Source: Streptomyces sp. NBC_01304
GTDB taxonomy: Bacteria > Actinomycetota > Actinomycetes > Streptomycetales > Streptomycetaceae
Direction: 5' to 3'
Assembly (NCBI RefSeq): GCF_035975855.1
Contig: NZ_CP109055.1
Coordinates: forward strand, 2,604,001-2,668,000
DNA length: 64,000 nt
Position numbers and translations under genes: made by a program. Below are positions 46,281 through 54,932 of the stretch, piece after piece. Position 1 is the first letter of the stretch, and each line of letters starts with the position of its first letter. The notes under the pieces were generated by a model that was not told where the DNA came from, made no database searches, and saw nothing but the letters and a program-made list of their open reading frames with translations.

Positions 46281-47750
46281 ATGGCAGGGTCTCAAGTCGT
46301 CCAGTCCGTGGACAGGATGCTCGGCAGCCGCAGTCTGGCCACGCTGCTCGCGGCCACCGCCGGCGAACGGCCCGGCTATCGCGCGCTCGCGCAGGGCGTG
46401 CGCACCCTGCTGCTCGACGGGCGGATCACGCTGCACACCCGGCTGCCCGCCGAGCGCGATCTGGCCGGGGCCCTCGGGGTGAGCCGGGCCACCGTCACGG
46501 CGGCGTACGACCTGCTCCGCGAGGGCGGGTTCGCGCAGAGCAGGCGCGGCTCCGGCACCTGGACCCTGCTCCCTGAGGGGCAGCGGCCGACCAGCGTGGC
46601 GGCCTTCCCCGCCGGGGACGACGTCATCGACCTGGCCCTCGCCGCGCCGTACGCCCCACAGGCCGAGCTCGCCGCGGCACTGCGGGCGGCCGGCGGCATG
46701 CTCACGGAGCTGGCGGCCTCACCCGGCTACCACCCGTACGGAATCCCGGAGTTGAGGGCGGCGGTCGCCGAGCGGTTCACGCGGCGCGGCCTGCCCACCC
46801 TGCCGGACCAGATCCTGATCACCTCGGGCGCCCAGCATGCCGTCTCGCTCACCCTCGGCCTGCTGGGCAAGTCCGGCGACCGGGTCCTGGTCGAGAACCC
46901 GTCGTACCCGAACGGCCTCGACGCCATCCGCGGCGCGGGCCTGCGCACCGCCCCGGTGCCGGTGACCGCCGACGGCTGGGACAGCGATCTGATCGAGTCG
47001 ACGCTGCGGCAGACCGCGCCGCGGCTCGCCTACATGATCCCCGACTTCCACAATCCGACCGGCGCCGTGATGCCCGCCGAGCAGCGCCGCCGCCTGCTCG
47101 ACGCGGTCCGCCGCACCGGCACCTGGCTGATCATCGACGAGACCCTCTCCGACATCGCCCTGGACGCCGCGCCGCCCGCCCCCTTCGCCTCGCTCGCGCA
47201 GCACGGCGAGGCCGAACAGGTCGTCACCGTGGGCTCGTTGAGCAAGACGCACTGGGGCGGGCTGCGCATCGGCTGGGTGCGGGCGGGCTCCCGGCTGATC
47301 ACGGAGCTGACGCAGCGCCGGGTCACCCTCGACATGGCGGGCTCGGTCCTCGACCAGCTGGTCGCCCTGCACCTGATGAAGGACATGGACACCGTGCTCG
47401 CCGAGCGGCTGCCCCGGCTCCGCGCGCAGCGCGACGCCCTGGCCGCGGCCCTGGCCCGCCATCTCCCGGAGTGGCGCTGGGAGTTGCCGGCCGGCGGCCT
47501 GTCCCTCTGGGTCGACCTGGGCCGCCCGATGGCCACGGCACTCGCGCGGGCCGCCCTCGACCACGGGGTGCGGATCGAGGGCGGGGCGCGGTTCGGGGCG
47601 GATCCGGGGACGTACGAGCACCGGCTGCGCATCCCCTTCACGCTGCCCGCCGAGGTGTGCGAGGAGGCGGCGCGCCGGCTCGCGACGGCCCTGAGCACGG
47701 ACCTGCCCGCGTCGGCGCTCGCACCGCGGCAGCCGCACTGGGTGGCATAG
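46281..47750 (+). CDS. MocR-type regulator (GntR helix-turn-helix fused to aminotransferase domain)
   Basis: A 489-residue protein. Residues ~30-105 are a GntR winged helix (LLLDGRITLHTRLPAERDLAGALGVSRATVTAAYDLLREGGFAQSRRGSGT). The rest is a type-I aminotransferase fold with IPDFHNPTGAVM, the PLP-binding Lys in SLSKTHWGGLRIGW and a C-terminal domain ending FTLPAEVCEEAARRLATAL. Regulators of this kind use PLP as ligand. It is divergent from the universal stress gene. GGGGAG lies 5 bases before the ATG. Confidence 0.92.
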   Translation: MAGSQVVQSVDRMLGSRSLATLLAATAGERPGYRALAQGVRTLLLDGRITLHTRLPAERDLAGALGVSRATVTAAYDLLREGGFAQSRRGSGTWTLLPEGQRPTSVAAFPAGDDVIDLALAAPYAPQAELAAALRAAGGMLTELAASPGYHPYGIPELRAAVAERFTRRGLPTLPDQILITSGAQHAVSLTLGLLGKSGDRVLVENPSYPNGLDAIRGAGLRTAPVPVTADGWDSDLIESTLRQTAPRLAYMIPDFHNPTGAVMPAEQRRRLLDAVRRTGTWLIIDETLSDIALDAAPPAPFASLAQHGEAEQVVTVGSLSKTHWGGLRIGWVRAGSRLITELTQRRVTLDMAGSVLDQLVALHLMKDMDTVLAERLPRLRAQRDALAAALARHLPEWRWELPAGGLSLWVDLGRPMATALARAALDHGVRIEGGARFGADPGTYEHRLRIPFTLPAEVCEEAARRLATALSTDLPASALAPRQPHWVA

Positions 47751-47822
47751 CCGCAGCTCAGGCGCGGTGTGGCGGAGATATTCGGATGCGGCATGATCCA
47801 CGGCTGCGTAGGGTCGTATCCC

Positions 47823-48326
47823 GTGGAACCGCTCAGTGAAAAACAGATCCGCTCATCCTTCGTGAACTGCACCAAGGGTGAGGCCGCCCGGCTCAAGCTG
47901 CCGCTCGACTTCGCCACGCTGGCCTGGGAAGACCTGGACTTCCTGGGCTGGGTCGACCCGGGGGCGCCGCTGCGCGCCCACCTCGTGCTGCCCACGCCCG
48001 ACGGACCGCTGGGGATCTCCCTGCGGGTGCCGTCCCTGAACCGCACCAGCGCGATGAAGTCCAGCATCTGCCAGGTCTGCCTCACCGGCCACGCCTCCTC
48101 CGGCGTCCGCCTGCTCGCGGCCCCGCTGGCGGGTGCGCGCGGCCGCGAGGGCAATACGGTCGGCATCTACGTCTGCGCCGACCTGGCCTGCTCGCTGTAC
48201 CTGCGGGGCAAGCGGCAGCCGAAGCTGGCGGCCAAGCAGTTCGAGGAGACCCTCTCGCTGGACGAGCGCCTGGCCAGAATGCAGGCGAACCTGGACGTCT
48301 TCGCGGCGAAGGTCGCGGCGGCCTGA
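47823..48326 (+). CDS. FBP-domain (EF-G-binding, treble-clef) protein
   Basis: A 167-residue protein with two zinc-binding pairs, SICQVCLTGH and YVCADLACSLY, forming a treble-clef finger as in the FusB/FBP family that binds elongation factor G and releases stalled complexes. The helical N-terminus (LSEKQIRSSFVNCTKGEAARLKLP) fits too. The GTG at 47823 is taken as start; an ATG at 47793 is possible. Confidence 0.85.
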   Translation: MEPLSEKQIRSSFVNCTKGEAARLKLPLDFATLAWEDLDFLGWVDPGAPLRAHLVLPTPDGPLGISLRVPSLNRTSAMKSSICQVCLTGHASSGVRLLAAPLAGARGREGNTVGIYVCADLACSLYLRGKRQPKLAAKQFEETLSLDERLARMQANLDVFAAKVAAA

Positions 48327-48333
48327 ACTGCTT

Positions 48334-48373
48334 GTGGGGCGAACGGGGCAGATAACTGTCCGGTTCGCCCCAC
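48334..48373. terminator. Hairpin between convergent genes
   Basis: An 11-bp stem (GTGGGGCGAAC / GTTCGCCCCAC) continues, after one mismatch, as 6 more pairs around an ATAA loop. It lies just past the FBP gene stop and before the 48415 gene end. Confidence 0.75.
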
Positions 48374-48414
48374 TTCGCTTGTCCGCTTTCCCCCACTAAC
48401 CCTTCGCGCCCGGC

Positions 48415-48741
48415 TTAGTCGCCCGAGCGTTGGCGGGGCGTCTCGCCGAACAGGTCGACCGCGCTGCGGACCGCCGTGAGACCTGCGGTCAGCGCGCTGA
48501 CCGAGCCGACCGCGCCCGCGATCAGCAGCAGCGAGCGCCGCAGCCGCGGAATCTCCGGGACCCCGCTCGACGCCATCGCGTCCAGTGCGGCCAGCTCGTC
48601 CTCGGCGATCGCCCGGTCCGGGAACTCGGCCGGGTGCCCGGCGAGTTCACGGCGCAGCCTGGACACGGCCAGGCGCAGCTCCGTCACCCTCGGGTCCTCG
48701 TCGCTGCCGGTCACAGACCTCTGCCTCATGCTTCGCAACAC
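48415..48741 (-). CDS. Small protein with one membrane helix, DUF5955-like
   Basis: A ~108-residue protein from a GTG (48741) with GGGGGAG 6 bases upstream. A helical N-terminal region (ELRLAVSRLRRELAGHPAEFPDRAIAEDELAALDAM) is followed by one hydrophobic helix (LLLIAGAVGSVSALTAGLTAV). The C-terminus is polar. The role is unknown. Confidence 0.68.
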   Translation of the reverse strand: MLRSMRQRSVTGSDEDPRVTELRLAVSRLRRELAGHPAEFPDRAIAEDELAALDAMASSGVPEIPRLRRSLLLIAGAVGSVSALTAGLTAVRSAVDLFGETPRQRSGD

Positions 48742-48895
48742 AGGCTTCTCCCCCTCGCACACCCTTGTGCGTCGTTCTGTCGTTCTGTCGTGCTCGTCGA
48801 GCGTGTTTCCGGCGTGCCGGGCGGTGGTCAGTCGCCCGCAGCCGTCGGCCAGTTAACGCCATCGCGTACGGTTTGCGCCACTCCGGGGACGTGAC

Positions 48896-50962
48896 TCAGC
48901 TGGTCGGTTGGACGTCCATGGCGTTGCGCCAGACCGTCAGGTCGATGTTGACGTACTGGCTCGAGTCGCTCTTGGGCGAGTAGTGCTTGAAGGTGACCAG
49001 GCCGATGTGGCCCGACGGGGTGAGTACGCAGAACTGAGTGCCGACGCTGACCCGGTCGAACGAGATCGACTCGCTGAATCGGGTCTCCGTGCGGCACAGC
49101 TCCAGACTGCCCTTCTGGGCGTTGTTGAGCAGGATCATCTTGCCGCCGTCGCCGGGCTCGAACACACCTGTCTCATAGGTGTTGTCGTACTCCAGGTCGT
49201 CCTCGGTGGCGTCCGTGTCGTCCGGCTTCCCCAGCGGATCGTCGGTGAAGGACAGGTGGTAGCCGGCAGTGAGGTCGATGCTGTTCTTCGTCACGGGCTC
49301 CGGGTTCGGCACCGCCTGGCCGCTGTCGTCGGAGGCGTCGTCGGACGGTTCGTCCGACGACGCCGGCCCCTGAGACCCGTCGTCCGTGCCCTGACTCGAC
49401 TTGCTGTTGTCGCTGCCCTGTGACTGCGAACTCTTCTTGTCGTCGTCCTTCTTCAGCGCGAAGTACGCGCCGCCCGCGCCGCCGATGCCCAGGACCAGGG
49501 CGATGGCAATCGCGATGGGCAGGGCGCGGCGCTTCTTCTTCTTGGGCTGGGCCTGTGCCTGGAGCGCCGTCGTCGCGCCCGCGCCCTGTCCCCCGTGCGT
49601 CACCGGCGGCGGCGTCGGCTCGTGCGCGGCCGGGCCCGGGTCCCGCATCGCGGCGGTGTCGTACGCGTTGGGCCCGAAGCCCGGCGGCGGGGTGGCCGGG
49701 CCGGACTGCTGGGTCGGCGGTGGGGTGGGAGCGTGGGCGGCCGGGGGCTGCTGGTCCTGCTGGGGCGGGTAGCCGTACTGCGGCGCGGCCTGCTGAGCGG
49801 CGGCCTGGGGCTGCTGGCTCTGCTGGGGCGGGTACCCGTACTGCGGCGGCGGGGTCGGGGCCTGGGCGGCGGCGGGCGCCTGCTGGCCCTGCTGGGGCGG
49901 ATAGCCGTACTGCGGCGCGGCGGCCGGCGGCTGTGCCGGAGCCGTCGGCGGGAGCGCGGGCGGCTGGGCCGGAGCCTGGGCCGGCTGGGCGGGGGCCTGT
50001 GCGATGACCGGGGCCGGGGCGATGACCGGGGGCGGCGGGGTGTGCGGCGGCGCCGGGGCCGCGGCCCGTCCGGTGATGTCCGCGGCGACCGTGCCCGGCA
50101 GCCAGTCCTCCGGGCGGCGCAGCACCGTCTCGGCGTTGGCCGCCTGGCAGAGCCCGATGACCTCCGTCACGGAGGGCCGCTCGGCCGGGTCCTTGGCGAG
50201 GCAGCGGGTGACCAACTCGCGCAGCGATGCGGGGAGTCCGGTGAGGTCGGGCTCCTCGTGCACGATGCGGTAGAGCACGCTGTGCGAGGTGCCCTCGCCG
50301 AACGCGGGGGCGCCCATCGCGGCGAACGCGGCGATCTGGCCGAGCGCGAAGACATCCGTGGCCCCGGTGACCTTCTTCCCGGCCGCCTGTTCCGGCGCCA
50401 TGAAGGAGGGGGTGCCGATGGTGACGCCGCTGCCGGTGAGCGAGGTGGCGTCGGCGGCGCGGGCGATGCCGAAGTCGATGACGCGGGGTCCGTCCGCGGC
50501 GAGCAGGACGTTCGACGGCTTGAGGTCGCGGTGCACGATCCCGGCGCCGTGGATGACGTGCAGCGCCTCGGCGATGCCCGCGACGAGCAGCAGCACCGTG
50601 TCGACCGGCAGCTTCCCGTGCTCCGTGACGGCGGCGGACAGCGCCGGGCCGGGAACGTACGCGGTGGCCAGCCAGGGGTTGGTGCCCTCGGGGTCGGCGT
50701 CGATCACCGGCGCGGTGTACAGGCCCTGTACACGCTGGGCGGCGCGCACCTCCTGTTTGAAGCGGCGGCGGAACTCGGCGTCCTCGCTGAAGTCGGGCCG
50801 GATCACCTTGATGGCGACGGGCCGGCCGCCCGGCGTGTAGGAGAGGTACACCTTGCCCATGCCGCCCGAGCCGAGCTTCGCCGTGAGGCGGTAGCCCGCC
50901 ACCGTACGCGGGTCGTCGCCCTCCAGCGGCTTGAAGACGCCCTCGGCACCCTGAGTGCTCAT
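48896..50962 (-). CDS. Membrane-anchored Ser/Thr protein kinase
   Basis: A 688-residue protein. The kinase domain (residues ~20-280) is complete: LGSGGMGKVY, VAIKVIRPD, IVHRDLKPSNV, VIDFGIA, GTPSFMAPEQ. A long Pro/Gln-rich linker follows with four AP(Q)QYGYPPQQ repeats, one membrane segment (LPIAIAIALVLGIGGAGGAYFAL), and a ~200-residue outside domain containing a short Ser/Asp-rich stretch, two Cys (LCRTE, FCVL) and no PASTA units. It is typical of Streptomyces receptor kinases with unknown ligand. Confidence 0.92.
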   Translation of the reverse strand: MSTQGAEGVFKPLEGDDPRTVAGYRLTAKLGSGGMGKVYLSYTPGGRPVAIKVIRPDFSEDAEFRRRFKQEVRAAQRVQGLYTAPVIDADPEGTNPWLATAYVPGPALSAAVTEHGKLPVDTVLLLVAGIAEALHVIHGAGIVHRDLKPSNVLLAADGPRVIDFGIARAADATSLTGSGVTIGTPSFMAPEQAAGKKVTGATDVFALGQIAAFAAMGAPAFGEGTSHSVLYRIVHEEPDLTGLPASLRELVTRCLAKDPAERPSVTEVIGLCQAANAETVLRRPEDWLPGTVAADITGRAAAPAPPHTPPPPVIAPAPVIAQAPAQPAQAPAQPPALPPTAPAQPPAAAPQYGYPPQQGQQAPAAAQAPTPPPQYGYPPQQSQQPQAAAQQAAPQYGYPPQQDQQPPAAHAPTPPPTQQSGPATPPPGFGPNAYDTAAMRDPGPAAHEPTPPPVTHGGQGAGATTALQAQAQPKKKKRRALPIAIAIALVLGIGGAGGAYFALKKDDDKKSSQSQGSDNSKSSQGTDDGSQGPASSDEPSDDASDDSGQAVPNPEPVTKNSIDLTAGYHLSFTDDPLGKPDDTDATEDDLEYDNTYETGVFEPGDGGKMILLNNAQKGSLELCRTETRFSESISFDRVSVGTQFCVLTPSGHIGLVTFKHYSPKSDSSQYVNIDLTVWRNAMDVQPTS

Positions 50963-51046
50963 CAATCCCCGTTCCCCACCACTTACTTCACCCATACAAG
51001 ACGTCCGGCACCTTATCCGACCCCGGTAGTGCGGTATGCAGTGGTT

Positions 51047-51676
51047 ATGCCACGTGCAGGTAACAAAGCGGAATCCCCCGTCTCGCCCGGCGTCCCTGTC
51101 GCCGGGCTGCTGCTCGCGGCGGGTGGCGGACGGCGGCTCGGCGGCCGCCCGAAGGCGCTCCTCACCCACCTCGGGCGGCCCCTGGTGGAGCACGCGGTGC
51201 GGGCGCTGCGGGAGGGCGGGTGCGCCGAGGTGCACGTCGTCCTCGGCGCACAGGCCGACGCCGTACGGGAACGGGCGCGCCTCGACGGGTGTGTGGTGCT
51301 CGACAACCCGGACTGGGCCGGGGGCATGGGCTCCTCGTTGCGGGCGGGCCTCGACTCGCTGGCGAAGACGGGCGCGCGGGCGGCGCTCGTCTGCCTGGTG
51401 GACCAGCCGGGAATCGGAACCGCGGCGGTGGCCCGGGTGCGCGGGGCCTACGCGTCACCGTCGAGCCTGGCGGCGGCCGCGTACGACGGGAAGCGCGGGC
51501 ACCCCGTGCTCTTCGGCGCGGACCACTGGCCGGCGATCGCGGCGGGCGCGGTCGGCGACCGGGGGGCGCGGGACTACCTCGGGGCGCATGAGGCGGACAT
51601 CACGCTCGTCGAATGTGCGGACGTGGCCGAGGCGTACGACATTGATACAGAGGCCGATCTGCGACACCTTCGGTAA
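51047..51676 (+). CDS. MobA/MocA-type nucleotidyltransferase
   Basis: A 209-residue protein: LLLAAGGGRRLGGRPKALL is the family NTP-binding signature (LAAGxxxRxGxxK), with LVDQPGI and GKRGHPVLFG as further motifs. Such enzymes attach CMP or GMP to molybdopterin. Next to malate synthase and in a window with allantoin genes and a molybdenum sulfite oxidase, a cofactor role for molybdoenzymes such as xanthine dehydrogenase is plausible but inferred. Confidence 0.87.
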   Translation: MPRAGNKAESPVSPGVPVAGLLLAAGGGRRLGGRPKALLTHLGRPLVEHAVRALREGGCAEVHVVLGAQADAVRERARLDGCVVLDNPDWAGGMGSSLRAGLDSLAKTGARAALVCLVDQPGIGTAAVARVRGAYASPSSLAAAAYDGKRGHPVLFGADHWPAIAAGAVGDRGARDYLGAHEADITLVECADVAEAYDIDTEADLRHLR

Positions 51677-51742
51677 CGGAGGTGGCACTCAGCGCCATGG
51701 TCTGTTGATCCGGAGAATCTCGACATCAACAAACCATTGAAG

Positions 51743-51757
51743 TTCCACCATGAGGAA
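51743..51757. promoter_or_regulatory. AllR-type operator upstream of malate synthase
   Basis: TTCCACCATGAGGAA fits TTCCRCNNNGNGGAA of the sites at 35582 and 35691 in the allantoin cluster. It lies 120 bases upstream of the aceB start, next to a TGTTGAT/ATCAACA inverted repeat at 51703-51731. Confidence 0.6.
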
Positions 51758-51876
51758 ACTACTATCCACTGGTCAGAAGCGCCCCGTAACCCGGCGGCCC
51801 TGGGACCGTACGTACGGCCCAAGCGGCACTCAGTGCCGTATGTACAGGCACCGCCCGCTGAAGGAAGTGACAGCTC

Positions 51877-53499
51877 ATGTCCGCACCAGCGCCGTCCCCG
51901 CTGGCCATCGTCGACGCCGAGCCCCTGCCCCGGCAGGAAGAGGTCCTCACCGACGCGGCCCTTGCCTTCGTGGCTGAGCTGCACCGGCTGTTCACGCCCC
52001 GGCGTGACGAGCTCCTCGCCCGCCGCCAGGAGCGCCGCGCCGAGATCGCCCGCACCTCAACGCTCGACTTCCTCCCGGAGACCGCTCACATCCGCGAGGA
52101 CGACTCCTGGAAGGTCGCGCCGGCCCCGGCCGCGCTGAACGACCGCCGAGTCGAGATCACCGGTCCCACGGACCGCAAGATGACCATCAACGCCCTGAAC
52201 TCGGGCGCCAAGGTCTGGCTCGCCGACTTCGAGGACGCCTCGGCCCCCACCTGGGAGAACGTGGTCCTCGGCCAGGTCAACCTGGTGGACGCCTACGAGC
52301 GCAAGATCGACTTCACGGACCCCAAGTCCGGCAAGTCGTACGCCCTCAAGGACGCCGACCAGCTCGCCACCGTGGTCATGCGGCCGCGCGGCTGGCACCT
52401 GGAGGAGCGCCACCTGAAGTTCGACGGCCGCCCCGTTCCCGGCGCCCTGGTCGACTTCGGCCTGTACTTCTTCCACAACGCCAAGCGCCTCATCGAGCTC
52501 GGCAAGGGCCCGTACTTCTACCTCCCGAAGACCGAGTCGCACCTCGAGGCCCGCCTCTGGAACGACATCTTCGTCTTCGCGCAGGACTACGTCGGCATCC
52601 CGCAGGGCACCGTCCGCGCCACCGTCCTGATCGAGACGATCACGGCCGCGTACGAGATGGAAGAGATCCTGTACGAGCTGCGCGACCACGCGGCCGGTCT
52701 CAACGCGGGCCGCTGGGACTACCTGTTCTCCATCGTCAAGAACTTCCGTGACGGCGGCGCCAAGTTCGTCCTGCCGGACCGCAACGCCGTGACGATGACC
52801 GCGCCGTTCATGCGGGCGTACACCGAACTCCTCGTCCGTACCTGCCACAAGCGCGGTGCGCACGCCATCGGCGGCATGGCGGCCTTCATCCCGTCCCGCA
52901 AGGACGCCGAGGTCAACAAGGTCGCGTTCGAGAAGGTCAAGAACGACAAGGACCGCGAGGCCGGCGACGGCTTCGACGGCTCCTGGGTCGCCCACCCCGA
53001 CCTGGTCCCGATCGCCATGGCCTCCTTCGACGCGGTGCTCGGCGACAAGCCGAACCAGAAGGACCGCCTGCGCGAGGACGTCTCCGTGGCGCCCGGCGAC
53101 CTGATCGCCATCGACTCGCTCGACGCCAAGCCCACCTACCAGGGCCTGGTCGACGCGGTGCAGGTCGGCACGCGCTACATCGAGGCGTGGCTGCGCGGCC
53201 TCGGCGCCGTCGCGATCTTCGGCCTCATGGAGGACGCGGCCACCGCGGAGATCTCTCGCTCGCAGATCTGGCAGTGGATCAACGCGGGTGTCGTCTTCGA
53301 GAACGGCGAGCAGGCCACGGACGCGCTGGCCCGCAAGATCGCCGGTGAAGAGCTTGGCAAGATCCGTGCCGAGATCGGCGAGGAGGCCTTCCAGGCCGGG
53401 CATTGGCAGCAGGCGCATGACCTGCTGCTTCAGGTCTCGCTCGACGCGGACTACGCGGACTTCCTTACGCTGCCTGCGTATGAGCAGCTCGTTGGCTGA
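51877..53499 (+). CDS. aceB: Malate synthase A
   Basis: A 540-residue protein of the non-G isoform: FLPETAHIREDDSWKVAP, ADFEDASAPTW (metal-binding region), PYFYLPKTESHLEARLWND, DHAAGLNAGRWDYLFSIVKNF and IEAWLRGLGAVAIFGLMEDAATAEISRSQIWQW match the family end to end. It condenses glyoxylate with acetyl-CoA to malate. The box at 51743 suggests control by the allantoin regulator, since allantoin breakdown yields glyoxylate. Confidence 0.96.
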   Translation: MSAPAPSPLAIVDAEPLPRQEEVLTDAALAFVAELHRLFTPRRDELLARRQERRAEIARTSTLDFLPETAHIREDDSWKVAPAPAALNDRRVEITGPTDRKMTINALNSGAKVWLADFEDASAPTWENVVLGQVNLVDAYERKIDFTDPKSGKSYALKDADQLATVVMRPRGWHLEERHLKFDGRPVPGALVDFGLYFFHNAKRLIELGKGPYFYLPKTESHLEARLWNDIFVFAQDYVGIPQGTVRATVLIETITAAYEMEEILYELRDHAAGLNAGRWDYLFSIVKNFRDGGAKFVLPDRNAVTMTAPFMRAYTELLVRTCHKRGAHAIGGMAAFIPSRKDAEVNKVAFEKVKNDKDREAGDGFDGSWVAHPDLVPIAMASFDAVLGDKPNQKDRLREDVSVAPGDLIAIDSLDAKPTYQGLVDAVQVGTRYIEAWLRGLGAVAIFGLMEDAATAEISRSQIWQWINAGVVFENGEQATDALARKIAGEELGKIRAEIGEEAFQAGHWQQAHDLLLQVSLDADYADFLTLPAYEQLVG

Positions 53500-53584
53500 G
53501 TAGCCCGAACGACCTGAGGTCATGATCTGCCGGTTGTGATCTGCGGGTCGGTGGGGGCTGGTCGCGCAGTTCCCCGCGCCCCTG

Positions 53585-53636
53585 AAAACATGACCGCCCC
53601 GCGGCGCCATTCGGCGCCGCGGGGCGGTCATGTTTT
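53585..53636 (+). terminator. Strong terminator after aceB
   Basis: Perfect 24-base arms (AAAACATGACCGCCCCGCGG... and its complement) around an ATTC loop; the right arm ends in TGTTTT, so it works as an intrinsic terminator. It lies 86 bases past the aceB stop. Confidence 0.88.
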
Positions 53637-53731
53637 GGCCAACTGTGGCCTTGCGCCGGGCAGATGGCCGGCCCCAGACTCGCGTGGCTCTCTCCCCACA
53701 GGCGCACCACCGCATGAGGAGGATCCCTCGC

Positions 53732-54877
53732 ATGGTTCGGATGCGTACGACCGCCACCCTTTCCGCGTTGGCCGTGCTCGGTCTGGGGCTTGCCGCCACC
53801 CCTGCGGCCGCCGCCCCGGAGTCCGGGTACATCGTCACGCTCGCCCCGGCCCAGGGCCTCAACTCGGCCTCGCAGCAGGCGAGATCGCTGGTCGAGGGCT
53901 CCGGCGCCCGTATCGACCGCACGTACCGCACGGCCCTGAACGGCTTCGCGGTGACCGCCACGCGCGCGGAGGCCGCCCGGCTTGCCGCCGATCCCTCGGT
54001 ACGTTCCGTCGTACGCGACACCCCGGTGCACGCCCTCGCCGTGCAGACCGACCCCACCTGGAACCTGGACCGGCTCGACCAGAAGACGCTGCCGCTCGAC
54101 GGGTTGTACCGCTACCCGGACTCGGCGGGCGCGGGGGTGACGGCGTACGTCATCGACACCGGCGTACGCATCACGCACCAGGAGCTGCGCGGGCGGGCCG
54201 CGTACGGCACGGACGTCGTCGACGGCGACGCGACCGCGCAGGACGGCAACGGCCACGGCACGCATCTCGCGGGGATCATCGCGGGCAAGAAGTACGGCGT
54301 GGCCAAGAAGGCGAAGGTGGTGGCCGTGCGGGTGCTGAACGACAGCGGGAGCGGTACCACCGCCGGGGTCATCGCGGGCATCGACTGGGTGACCGCGCAC
54401 CACAGCGGGCCCTCGGTGGCGAACCTGAGTCTGGGCGGGTCGGCCAATGAGGCGCTGGACCAGGCGGTACGCAACTCCATTGCGGCGGGCGTCACTTACT
54501 CGGTTGCCGCGGGGAGCTCGAACGCGGATGCCGGGCAGTTCTCCCCGGCCCGCGTGACCGAGGCGCTGACCACCAGCGCGACGGACTCCGCCGACCGGCG
54601 CCTCGGGTCCTCCAACTACGGTCCGTCGGTCGACCTGTTCGCGCCGGGTGGCTCCATCACCTCCGCCTGGAACACCTCCGACAAGGCCGTCGCTACGGTC
54701 TCCGGTACGTCGATGGCGACCGCCCACACGACCGGTGCGGCGGCCGTGCGGCTGGGCGTCTCGCCGGGTGACAGCCCGGCGGCAGTGGCCAAGGTACTGA
54801 CGGACAGCGCGAGTTACGGGGTGGTCGTCAATCCCGGACCGGGCTCGCCCAACCGGTTGTTGAACGTCACCGGCTGA
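53732..54877 (+). CDS. Secreted subtilase (S8), oxyanion-hole residue altered
   Basis: A 381-residue precursor: Sec signal (MVRMRTTATLSALAVLGLGLAATPAAA), an inhibitor I9 pro-domain (SGYIVTLAPA ... VRSVVRDTPVHAL), and a peptidase with all three catalytic residues: Asp in VIDTGVRITH, His in NGHGTHLAG, Ser in SGTSMATAH. The family's AAGNxN, which supplies the oxyanion-hole Asn, reads AAGSSN here, and the usual Pro after SGTSMAT is Ala. The enzyme may be weak, altered or a binder. GAGGAGG precedes the ATG at 53732. Confidence 0.92.
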   Translation: MVRMRTTATLSALAVLGLGLAATPAAAAPESGYIVTLAPAQGLNSASQQARSLVEGSGARIDRTYRTALNGFAVTATRAEAARLAADPSVRSVVRDTPVHALAVQTDPTWNLDRLDQKTLPLDGLYRYPDSAGAGVTAYVIDTGVRITHQELRGRAAYGTDVVDGDATAQDGNGHGTHLAGIIAGKKYGVAKKAKVVAVRVLNDSGSGTTAGVIAGIDWVTAHHSGPSVANLSLGGSANEALDQAVRNSIAAGVTYSVAAGSSNADAGQFSPARVTEALTTSATDSADRRLGSSNYGPSVDLFAPGGSITSAWNTSDKAVATVSGTSMATAHTTGAAAVRLGVSPGDSPAAVAKVLTDSASYGVVVNPGPGSPNRLLNVTG

Positions 54878-54932
54878 CGCACACGCGGCCGGCCCCCGCA
54901 GTGCGCGGGGACCGGCTTCGCTGCTGGTGGCG

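Noticed and set aside
52057..54057. Long open frame (about 666 codons) opposite aceB and the subtilase
   Set aside because: Its codon bias and composition are those of an antisense shadow, and aceB is unmistakable on the plus strand.
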